A stretch of 30,000 nt of DNA from NCBI GenBank assembly GCA_018398765.1, contig JAHBMJ010000201.1, forward strand, positions 1 to 30,000, in the 5' to 3' direction. This document shows, in pieces, positions 10,278-20,061 of the stretch. The translations under genes and the position numbers were made by a program. The notes below the pieces were generated by a model. The model was not told the origin of the DNA. It saw only the letters and a list, made by a program, of their open reading frames with translations, and searched no databases. The stretch comes from Chromera velia. Its lineage: Eukaryota > Sar > Chromeraceae. Each line of letters starts with the position of its first letter. Within the stretch, counting starts at the first letter, position 1.

Positions 10278-11800
10278 ATGCCTCAGTCTGGTGGTAGTCC
10301 GATCGTGCGTCGGCCCCATCTCTTCTGGATAGATGTGGTCAGGTTCTTTGCAGTGGTGTCCGTGATGTGTGGACACTGGAGTGACACGGTGCAGAGAATC
10401 AACGGAAGCGATCGATTCGAGGACCTCATGGAGAAGGATGCAGAGATGAGGCTGAGAAGGGCACGATCCGTCGGAAGTCAATGGACGCTCCCACTGTTGT
10501 TCTATGTATCTGGTCAGTCCATTTCCTTTCCTATAATCTCCTCTCTCTCTTGGTCTCGTCGACCTCGTGACTTACTTCTCTGTCGATGGTCGGGTGTGGG
10601 ATCCAAAGGCAAGGTAGATGGTGTGTAGTGGTGATAAAACTCTTTGTGTGGGAGGTTCCTCGGGTGTTGTCCCTGCTGTCCGACACCGTGTTCACACGCA
10701 CCTCGACATCTTCAGGCGCACTGCCCCTGTGTCTGTGTATCTATCTGTGTGTCTGCATGCAGGGTTGGTGCACGGTTTCTCTGTGAAGAAGACAACGTTC
10801 CCCCAGTACCTCCTGACCAGATCATGGAGACTCCTCCTTCCACTGATTGTCGGCTGGGTCCTCTACGTCTACCCTCTGCTGTGGCTGTTTAGGGACTTCT
10901 ACTACGAGGCGGAAGTCCTCAAAGAGGCCTCCAACTTCTTCACGGGACTCAGCCAGATCCCCAAACTGATACTCAGACCCGGGCCCATGTACCTCTGGTT
11001 CCTCATTGCAATCTGGGTCATGGGTTTCATCAATCACCTCTACTTCCGGTGCGTTGCGTTGGTGACTGCGGACCTTGATCGTGGAGACGGGAATAAAAGT
11101 CTCTGGCGGTTCGGAGTCGGTATGTCTCTTGTGCTTGTGTTCCTGTCCTCTGCCGTGATTCAGTACAAAGTGATTGATCCCGGCAGGCAGGACAAGGAGG
11201 TGGGCCTAGTGCTCTCTCTGTATCTGTTCGCGGTTCCGTACGTGTCCGCGTTTGGTGTAGCGCTGTGGTACTGTCAGAAGAAGGGGCAGCCTGTCCCTGG
11301 GTGGCTGGGTCCACTGATTGTTGCTCAGCAGGTCGCTCTGGGGACTTGGCACGGGGGCGTGGCTTTCCATCTGAGTGACGTCGAAATGCATAAGTAAGCA
11401 GAGGGGGAGGGGATGTATGTGTGTCCGCCTCCATGGCTGGCTGGCTGGGTGGCTGGTGGGTGGGGAACTTTTCTGCGCTTGCCACAGATTATTGTGAAAC
11501 AAGAAGAACCAGGTAGCAGAAAGAACCCTTCCAGAGTGCCTTTCTGTTTCTCTCTCTCTTCGCGTGCGCGACAAAATGTCCGTGAAAATCAATGCCCATG
11601 AGTCATGCACCAGAGAAGCAATTCGAAACGGGAGAAGGACAAATTCTCTCTCTCCCCTATGTCTTCGTCCCCCCTTGTACACTCTCTCCCCTCCTGTGAT
11701 GTGCGCATGCTTGCCTGACCTTCCCCCGCCCCTTTGTCTTTTTTCCCTTTTCTTCTCATCTCTCTCTCTCTCTTTCTCTCTCTCTGTCTCTCTCTTTCTC

Positions 11801-11837
<37 letters not shown>

Positions 11838-12766
11838 TGGTCGGATGCTGTCTGCCTGCTTGCAGATTCGTTCTCTTCAACAGTTTTTACTTCCAGGGCT
11901 TCATCGACGAGGCTTTCCTTGAAGAGACGTGTGCCTTTTTTGCCTCCCCCAAATCCTGCTTCCTCCACGCTGCCCTGGTGGTGGCCTTCGTCTTCTCATG
12001 CCCCTTGATGGCGTTAGGAATGGTTGACGATGAACTACACCAGCCGCGGTACTATCTGGCGTTCCCGGGGGGGCACTCCATTGAGCAGTCGGGGTATGAC
12101 ATGGCGATGTCATGGCTGTGGATCTACATATGGACCATCCTTGCTAGAGTTTTGTTTGCAGAACCTCAGCTCTCACGTCGTCAGATGGAGGTATTTGGGA
12201 AAACAGCCTACATCCTGTACCTGTCCCACTGGGTCTTCCTTCTTCTGCTCACCCGCACAGTGGTGATGCGTTTGCAGAGAGTCTTCTCAACTGAAGAGGA
12301 GACCTTTGTGTGGCCCTTCTTTGCGAATCTGTTCTTCACTCTCCCGACAGTCATTTTGATCGCCTTCCTACAGGTCTGTCTGCCTGCCTGCCTGCCTGTC
12401 TGTCTGTCTGTCTGTAAAAAAAGTGAAGTGAAGAAAAGACGATATAGTCTGTCCGTCTATTGTGTTCATGAAGAAAAGGAGGAGGAAGAAGAAACTTATA
12501 GTCTGTCCGTCTGAAAAGACGATATAGTCTGTCGGTGTGTTTTAGTGAGGCGTGGGAGTCTCTCTCTTCTGAGATCAGACGTCAAAGACTAAAAGAGAAA
12601 ACAGAAGAAGAAGAAGAAGGTGAGGTCGGGACCAGAGAATCATAATCGTACAAACAGACTCATCCTGAGCACCAGGTTGCGCACATTCCCCTCTCAATGT
12701 CTCCCTGCCCGCGGCACCCAGGGAATTGGGAAATTTGGGGAGATCTTCTTGACGCGCGCGCGCACA

Positions 12767-12817
<51 letters not shown>

Positions 12818-13662
12818 TTTTCCCCAAGTCTCGCCCCTCCCTCTGCTCTGATCCCTGTTTTGTGAGTGAGTGAGAAGATCAGAAAGACATCCAGAGGACT
12901 CGAGCGCGACCCCATGCACCGACCCACGAGGAGGTGTTTCCCTTACGTATTCGCATTCTTCTCTCTCGTGTCCGTATTCATTCATTGCAGGTGCTCCTCT
13001 TTGAGCGGACGCCAGTACTCGGTCATTTGTTTGGGCTGTACAAGGGTAGAGGGAGGGGGCAGGGTAGGGAGGAGGGGCAGATGGAGATCGAGTCCGGAGA
13101 GGCCACTCAAAGCATGAGTCGGGCCGCCCGAAACGCGAGGTACGTGAGTCCCCCCCTGTATCACCCTGGGTCCTCTCGATCGATAGGGGTGGGGGGGGCC
13201 CTGTCGTCTGAGGGGGTTGAGGAGGACGGGAGGGGAATGTCGAAAGAGGGGTACAGAAAGACGCACGATCATACAGGTCTTGACCACCATCTCGAGATGG
13301 AGATGACTGTCTCTCGGGGTTCATCCCGCTCGTTTGGTGAAGAGGAGACGGTGCGACTTGCAAGATCAAGGTCAGGGTCTTATAGCAGTGAGGGGATTGT
13401 GACAGTCTCGAAGGGAACCACTGGTGACGTTGGGGTTCAACAGAGGGGAGGGGGGACGGCACAGCCTCACCAGGGTCACATTACTATAGAGACGGCCGAG
13501 AGCATTCCAAGGGAAAGCAGGCACCACCCCCCGATGTCGAGTCATAGGGAGGGCACACGAGGACCCCCTAATCCGGTGGTTCAAGAAATGCGTTCGCCTC
13601 AGGCTCCCCTCTCCGAGCCGGCTGGCAGGCTGCGTGCAGATGAAACTTGGAGAGAACCATGA
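10278..13662 (+). CDS. Acyltransferase-3 family multi-pass membrane protein with soluble tail
   Basis: Four exons: 10278-10512, 10763-11393, 11866-12373, 12991-13662. Phases agree throughout and the total is 681 residues. The ATG at 10278 is the first in frame after a stop. Acyltransferase-3 proteins (Pfam PF01757) move acyl groups onto sugars, lipids or other acceptors through a bundle of about ten helices. Visible here: FWIDVVRFFAVVSVMCGHW at residues 17-35 (the family's D..R helix followed by a conserved His), LLFYVSGLVHGFS, RSWRLLLPLIVGWVLYV, MYLWFLIAIWVMGFI, and near the end AYILYLSHWVFLLLL. About 11 hydrophobic segments are counted. Exon 4 adds a hydrophilic Ser/Gly/Arg/Glu-rich tail of about 200 residues, not typical of bacterial members and probably cytosolic. 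Substrate and compartment cannot be read from the sequence. Introns 2 and 3 hold microsatellites. Confidence 0.85.
11755..11836. repeat. Intronic (TC)n-(CA)n microsatellite
   Basis: A TC/TTTC run is followed directly by (CA)n, ending about 30 bases upstream of the exon 3 acceptor at 11866. It probably supplies part of the pyrimidine tract. It lies in intron 2 of the acyltransferase gene. Confidence 0.9.
12374..12540 (+). repeat. Intronic copy of the (TCTG)n / TTCATGAAGAAAA...TATAGTCTGTC minisatellite
   Basis: Starting at the intron 3 donor, (CTGC)n/(CTGT)n runs are followed by two copies of a core reading GAAGAAAAG...GAAAC(T)TATAGTCTGTCCGTC. This is the reverse complement of the core repeated at 6.6-7.7 kb. 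Relative to host-gene transcription both loci therefore have the same orientation. Confidence 0.75.
12756..12815. repeat. Intronic (CG/CA)n-(GA)n microsatellite
   Basis: CGCGCG, then (CA)n, then (GA)n within intron 3 of the acyltransferase gene. The surrounding intron (12541-12990) shows no other feature I can support. Confidence 0.9.
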
Positions 13663-14500
13663 TAGGTGCGCTAGTAGGTGCGTAAACTGCATGCTTTCGA
13701 ATTGCTCAAATTGTCGTTCTGCACTGTGTAGTCAGTCGAAGGTGGATAACTCAATGTGGCCCATTAAATACTCCAAAGTTAAAAAAAAATCTTGAAAAAA
13801 AGAAATGAATCGATCAATGAATGAATGACTAAGCTACTAGGTAGAGCCGAGTTCCTGGCAGTCCATCACCTATAGTCCATCAATCATTGTGATTCATTGA
13901 TTGCATGCTAGATTGCATGAGGACTAGCATGAGGATTGATTGATTGATTAATTGATTGATGTTAAACCGTAAGTAAAATTTCAAGTCTCGGATGGCAAAT
14001 AAATTAACTTAATGCATCGTCTTAATTGTTCAAAGATATTAACTACAAACTAAGAGCTCAGTGTGTGGTGCGAAACCTTATATCCTATAATCGTTCACAT
14101 ACAGTATCATCTTTGATAATAGCATAGCATATAGCATAGCATAGTTGATTTCTGAAGTTCTGAGTCATGCAGACTCATACTAGGTTATTAGGAGTCATAC
14201 AATGTCATGCATGCATGAATATATATATAAATAATTTTTCTGATGATTTTTATCTAGCTAATTGAGTGTTTCATAATGGTCCTAGCTATACGTGACATTC
14301 AGAACTCTAGTCAGAACTACTGAACTAGATTCAGAATTCTCTGATAATATCTAGCGCTAGGACAATAGTTGATCTCAATAGAAGACTGAAAAGCACCACT
14401 ACATTATGGCACTAATAGATTGATGCCCCAGTTTACTCCAGTTTTTGAGACTCCAAATTTAAATGATTATTTCTGGCTAGATTTCTGGTTCTGCTGCAGA
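13663..14500. other. Convergent intergenic spacer, AT-rich and CTAG-rich
   Basis: This spacer lies between the 3' ends of the acyltransferase (+) and LRR (-) genes. It is AT-rich and holds many CTAG tetramers (for example 13837, 14180, 14253, 14281, 14308, 14352), TGATTGATTGATTAATTGAT short repeats near 13936, a repeated ATAGCAT motif near 14119-14144, and TGCATGCA at 14208. No gene was found. Cleavage and polyadenylation sites of both neighbours probably lie here but no single signal is convincing. Confidence 0.6.
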
Positions 14501-17500
14501 TTAGTTTTCTATCGCCTGCGTCCACATCTGCAGCTTCCCTTCTCGGTGCGCAGCATGCCTCAGAGCTTCGACAGCAGAATCGAAATTTCTCTGCTGCTCC
14601 ACTCCCTCCATACCTTCCTGTCCGTGCAAATCCAAAAGCTCCAGCTGTGGGAGAGACTGGGGGGTAAGAACGTCAAAAAAAGCCGAGACTCCGTCAACGC
14701 TAATCCTGTTGCCCTCTAACTTGATTGTTTTCAGCTTGGGGCACCGATGTGCGGAGAAAACTTCCCCCCACTGCCTAAGCATGCCATCGTCAATCTGGCA
14801 ACTCGAAAGGTCCAGAGAGCCCAAATTCGAAAGCTTTCCCCCCGCCCCTTCCCCCCCACTGGCAGCAAGTAAAGCCAGTGCATCTTCCCCCATTCGCCCC
14901 CCACTCAAATCGAAGGACCGCATACATGCGGGAAGCCCCTTCTCACTCTCTGCAATGGCTGTAATCAACCCGTCAACGTTGCTGTTTGCCTCCTCAATGA
15001 CATCAAGACAGAAATGTATATTGCCCACGAGAGGGGAGAATCGTGCTGCCCTGATGGCACCCCCCAACCCCTCCACTCCTTCAGCATCAATACAGAACAA
15101 TCGGGGATACAAATCAGTGAGAGAAGGGAGTTTGCCCGATCCCAGAGCAGCTGCTATCACCCCCCCCGCTGATATAGCGGTTGTGTCTGACAGATCTAGA
15201 GAAACAAGCTCAGGCAGCCCCTCCTCCCTCCCCACGATTGCCTGCACCAGCTCCCCCCATGCCTCTTTTGAGACATCCCAATTGCTGCAAAAATTCAACA
15301 AACAGAAATTCACCAAAGAGCCCGCTCTGACGGCATCAGTCAGCCCTCTCAGGGCTTCATCAGTCAAATGGGAGTTAGACAAGTTTATTGCCGACAGGCC
15401 CCCCAACTTTTCAGACATGAGGAACGGACCCAGCGACCCGCCCCCCTCCCCCGCTCTCGTGTCTGACAAATCGAGAACCGAAAAAGGCATTCCCTCCTCA
15501 CTCTCCACCACTGCCCGCATCACCGTCTCCACTTTCCCCCCCGTGACCTCATTCCCCCTCAGACGGAGAACGCGGAGACCTGATAGATTGCCCCCCCGAA
15601 TCGCTTGCGCAAACGGAGTCACTGCTGCGTCTGTCAGCATGCCACTTAGCAGCAATTTTGAAAGATGCGGCAACTTCACAACACCCAGTGCTGTACAGAA
15701 TGCAGTCTTCGCTTCCCCGTCTGATTCCCCCATGACATCAACATGCAATTGTCGGACAACGCTCAGACGTCCCATCTGAATCGCTTCCCCCATCAACTTC
15801 AGCCCCCCCTTTGCATTCTCGTCTTCTTCTTCTGAATATGAATAAAGGAAGAGATACATCTCTTTATAGTGCAAAGGTCCGGGGGCTGCAACCATCTCCT
15901 CAAAAAACATTTGCAGCTTTTCACCTTCAACCTCCAGCCTCAGTGTGTCAAGGGATGGGTGCTTGCCAGCGCCGAGAGCGCGGGCTTCCTTTTCACTGAG
16001 CAGGTCAGAATCCAACACCAAATGGGGCAGCTCAACGCGAAGGTGGGGGGGGCACTCAGAGGCACTCAGCGCATCAAGGAAATCTCTCACAGCCTGCCCA
16101 ATATCTATGCGCCCTCGTTGCTTTATTCCCTCCAGCCCCAATTTCCTCAAATGAGGAACGGCATCTGCGCGAAGGCATCTCCCCAACCCGCCCAGACAAT
16201 GACCTAAGCACTGATCGTTACCCCCTAGCTCTAGGGTCTCTAGGTTTCGCACCCCCCCCCTTCCCAAACAGTCAGCGAGACGTTCTATTGCGTCGTCTCG
16301 CAAATCGCACCTCTTCAGTAGCAGCACATGGATTTCTGGAAGAGAAGCGGCACACAGAACCGAGCACAGCCTCTCCATCCCCCCCACCTGTAACCTATTG
16401 CGGGCCAAATTTAGCGTCTCCAGTTTCAGAGACTTCCCCTCCACCGCCCCGCAGAGGATTCCCAGGTATTCATCATTCAGTCCTGTCTCCTCGAGGTCCA
16501 GATGAACGAGGGACGCCGCCTTCCCATCACTGATCCACCTGGCCAGTGCCCTGAATCCTTCTGTACCGAGAGGGTTGCCTGACGCGAAGAAGACAAGAAA
16601 GAGGAGGCACGCAGAGGGAAGGAATCAAGTGGGCAGAGAGCAAGCCAAAAGACCACTCGGTTTAGGAATCTTCTCTCGAAAGTCAAAAACGATACACACA
16701 AAAGACGTGTTCCTTTTGCTTCTCAGCGCTTTCTGAGTCTCTCGGGAGCTAAGTAAATTGCATCGATGAGCGAATCATCCAGTCAACCCATTGCGGAGTT
16801 GCACTTTTATGTCTTTGCAAGGATGAAGGAAGAGTACCAACCTCCCGGCCCGCACCGGATCCCCAACCCCCCTAATGTCTTGAGGGATTGAAAGAGACGG
16901 GATAGGTCAGGTAAGTCTTTCACAGTGTTGCAAGCAAACCGAAAAGCCAAAGATAAAAGTTGGAGGCACGAAGTGACAGACTGACCAGTCAGCTTCAGGT
17001 GTGCAATAGAAGCGGGCAAGGCCGAAAAAATGACGCACGCCTCCAGAGGGCCGACGAGGCAATCTGATCGGTGAATAAACGAATAAACAAACACGTGGTT
17101 GAACGGAAGGAAGGAAGGATTTACATTCATTCATTCATTCATTCAGGGAGGGGGGACAGGGGAGAGATGAGGAGAAGCAAATCAGAAGCGAGAGCATCTC
17201 TGCACTTCTCTTCTCCCTGCCTGGTCTCTTTCTCGCAGCCAAACTTGCCAAAACACGAAAGCCGGCGACCATAAATGACTCCATTTCATGCTACTCAGAC
17301 AGGCAGGCAGGCAGGCATGGCGAAGGGCTGCAAAGACACAGCAGGGATACAGGCTTCCGTCCTTCCTTTCTTCTTTTTGACGACATGGATTGTCCTTTTA
17401 TTATTTCGCTCTTTCCCTGCAAAAGAATTCAGTGCCTCCCTCTCTGTGCTCGCTCCCGACAGCTGCATGCAGTCTCTTCGAACGACAAACGAATTGCTTG

Positions 17501-19241
17501 TTCCAGTCGAGAGGGAGAGCCTGAAAGAAAGAAAAAAGTGCCACCTGCAGACACGGGGAGGGAGGGGGCACTCCCAGCTGACTTGCAAGGCTGAAGCTCT
17601 GCAGAGACGGCCCGTCATTCCCCTGTTCCCCCGAACTGCCAACCCCCTCCAGGAAGCGCCGAAGGAGAGAAAGCGCCGGGCCCACCGCAGAAGTCCCTGC
17701 ATGCATACAGTTGCATGAACACACGAAAATCTGATGATCCATACGACGAACCTGCATGGTAAGTGAGTGGCTGGGTGAGTTAGTTAGTGAATCAGTGAGT
17801 GAGGGAGTGATAGACAGAGCAAATACACCTTCCTTCATGTGCCGCACGCTCAACGGACAACGTGGGCAGGGAACGCGAATACGTAGACAGACAGTCAGAC
17901 AGGCAGGCAAAGAAGAGGAGGGAAGCGAAGGAATGAAGAGCCGCGCATTCTCTTCTCACCCTCACACCCTCACACCCTCCCGTACCATTTGAGATCGCCC
18001 CTACAGCCACAACTTCAGATTTTGAGAAGACAGTGTAATACACGAGAAACCAAACAAACCATGCTCTCAGGAGCCAACACCGAGAAGAGAAAACAACCGG
18101 GAAAACCGCAAAAAAACCAAGGTGACCGACTTCAAATATCCCTACTGCCTCTCAATCGCCACCAACTCACCGAGAGTCAATCCCTCCACAGATTTTGGGA
18201 GTTGATCTAGAAGGAAGAAGATCTTCCGAGGGGAGAGATCAATGCAATCTGCAATCCATTCAACGCAACGCAAGGCACCCTCCGTCTGTCAGGCAGCTAG
18301 GGTGTATGCACCTGCTCCATGACCACACAGAGGTAACCACGACTAGTCATCCAGTGGAGTAGTCCATACAATCTGAGTCCAAAATCGAGACGGGCAACAA
18401 CGCAGGAAAAGCCCAACTTCATCTCAACGTGACCATTCTGCACAGCGATGCACTGACCTGATAAGTCCAGAAACTTAAGGGGCACCCCCTGCACTTTTCC
18501 CTGCAAAGCACACAGTGAAGCAACCAACACATCCAAAGGAAGAACGAGAAACGCGAATACCGATACTGAAGAAGGTAACCACACCGCGGTTCAGCAAGCT
18601 TTCAAGGATTGAAGGCGTGACGAAGACAAAGAGAGAATCTCAGAGAGAGAAAAAGACAGAGCCAGCTAAGGTAGCCAGGGGCGTTATTCCGATCGATTGG
18701 CCTGAAAACAACGAAACGCAGCTGGCCCGTGTTCATTGAAACCCTCTCGATGTTGCGAAAACTGACACCCTCGGTCATGCCATGCATGCACACATACATA
18801 CGTACCTTTTTCAGAACGCACAAGCAGAACCACGCCATCCCGTAACCGTCAGGACAGGATGCCATCTCTGAGACCACCTGCAGGTCCGCGCAGGTCCGAC
18901 CAGAAGAGAGATCATACAGGGCAAAACGAATCATTTGCGGATGGGGACAATGATCGAAAGAGACGGCAGGTGAAAAAAGCCACAGCCTGCAGCAGAGCGG
19001 AAACTCACAAACGTAATCACCCACCGCAGAAGTCGGCTGAACGTTCTGCAAAAGCTTCCAGAGTAATGCCTCTTGTGAAAGCTCCGAGGTCCTGCCGGAC
19101 GTAAGGTCTTGACCCAGGTTTTCTGTTCCTGCTGGAAACAAGCAGACGAACAGACGAAGGACGGCGTGACAGTCATTTGCAAAGTAGACAAGTCCCACTT
19201 GTGGCCTACCGGTTGTCTCTCTTACCTTGCATCTTTGACAT
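14501..19241 (-). CDS. Leucine-rich-repeat protein (ribonuclease-inhibitor type), eight exons
   Basis: Exons, 5' to 3': 19241-19226, 19128-19025, 18877-18806, 18500-18458, 18248-18171, 17696-17583, 17063-16986, 16578-14501 (TAA). All phases match, giving 860 residues. Splicing restores continuous LRR text across junctions: LKFLDLSD|CIDLSPRK, LQSFSLAN|CLVGPLEA, IAHLKLTG|NPLGTEGF, then LVHLDLEETGLND and LETLNLARNRLQ in the long last exon. Repeats of about 28-35 residues with L..L.L....(I/L)...G..(L/A) match the ribonuclease-inhibitor LRR superfamily, curved scaffolds that bind other proteins. I see no nucleotide-binding, kinase, transmembrane or signal segment, so a partner-binding cytosolic or nuclear role is only inferred. 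Exons 18248-18171 and 17063-16986 are both 78 nt, phase 1 at both ends, and similar in content, suggesting exon duplication. The 5' end is the weakest part: the ATG at 19241 is the simplest start, but upstream exons are possible. Confidence 0.8.
17107..17146. repeat. Intronic (GGAA)n-(CATT)n microsatellite
   Basis: GGAAGGAAGGA is followed by an ATTCATTC run in the 17582-17064 intron of the LRR gene. The rest of this 519-base intron and the 16985-16579 intron shows no supported feature. Confidence 0.85.
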
Positions 19242-20061
19242 AACTTCCTCTGTCTCTGTAGGATTCCGACAAGAGCGAGCAAAAGTCTGCCAGAAGGTAA
19301 ACGAGACAAGAACCGCCGACAAGAAAGATGAGAAAAGAATCTGTCTGAAGACGAGAGACGGCAAGAAGAAAAACAGAAGAGAAGGCAAAAACGTCGCCGC
19401 ACAAGCAAAGGAAACAGAACAAGCTTAGGACAATTAAGTCAAACGAAGTGTGTCAAGTCTTTGCTGCTTCGGTCACTGCCGTCGGATCGGACCAGGAAGC
19501 ATGAAAGAGTCCATGAATTGTCCGAAAAACTGGTGACTCCACACGTCTCTGCAAGCCATTCTCGCAGTCTCATGCAGGTTCGTAAGTGGCGAGGGCCGCG
19601 CGGGACCCCTAGCTTAATTCGCGAATTCGCTTCGCGACGCGGCCGGTTCCTCGCGCGCGAGGACCGAAGAGCCCGCGAAGGAACTTCGCGCCACGGCGCC
19701 GCGCGCGCGCGATCTCGCATGCCGTCTCCATGCAGTGCAACGCATTGCAACGCAGCCAACATGCAGCCAACGCTCACGATCGCAGACATGCATGACACGG
19801 AGTGACGTCGGAGTATCGTCGGTATGTATCGTCGGAAGGTCGGAGTCCAAACATGTCCAAACTTCGTTACCTCATGCAAGGTGCTATCAGAGCACTTGGT
19901 GCGGAAAGAGCGTCTGTCTCTTGTCTGGGTTGGGGTCGGTCGTGACATATTTGGAAAGAGACGGGGTGTCGTCCGGAACAACAGTTGGCACCACATAGAC
20001 GGGTTGCCTTCCTCCCCACTGCCGTCCTCTCGGGTGTGTGCATGGGGGGGAGGGCGTCGGA
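19242..20061. promoter_or_regulatory. Divergent promoter region of LRR (-) and GPDH (+) genes with CpG-rich palindromic island
   Basis: From about 19616 to 19725 the sequence is dense in CG dinucleotides and contains nested palindromes, including GCGAATTCGC and CCTCGCGCGCGAGG, followed by GCGCGCGCGCG. Directly after it come short direct repeats (GCAACGCA twice, CAGCCAAC twice near 19738-19770). Several CGTCGG copies lie at 19805-19845. It sits between two divergently transcribed genes and stands out sharply from flanking composition. A regulatory role is inferred from position only. A minus-strand ORF across 19439-19996 is open but has no protein character. Confidence 0.5.

Noticed and set aside
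14709..15779. Long plus-strand ORF of 356 codons
   Set aside because: It is antisense to the LRR exon and rich in Ser/Pro because of the C tracts. The minus strand has clear LRR periodicity and spliced support.
18297..19130. Degenerate protein kinase (apparent hinge, catalytic loop and DFG-like text on the minus strand)
   Set aside because: The resemblance came from reading through introns. Using the phase-1 GTCAGT donor at 18457 and the acceptor before 18248 turns the same text into regular leucine-rich repeats continuous with the downstream LRR exons.
19439..19996. Minus-strand ORF of 185 codons
   Set aside because: It crosses the CpG-rich palindromic island and the divergent promoter region. 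Its Arg-rich text reflects CG-rich DNA and cannot be joined to the LRR exons.
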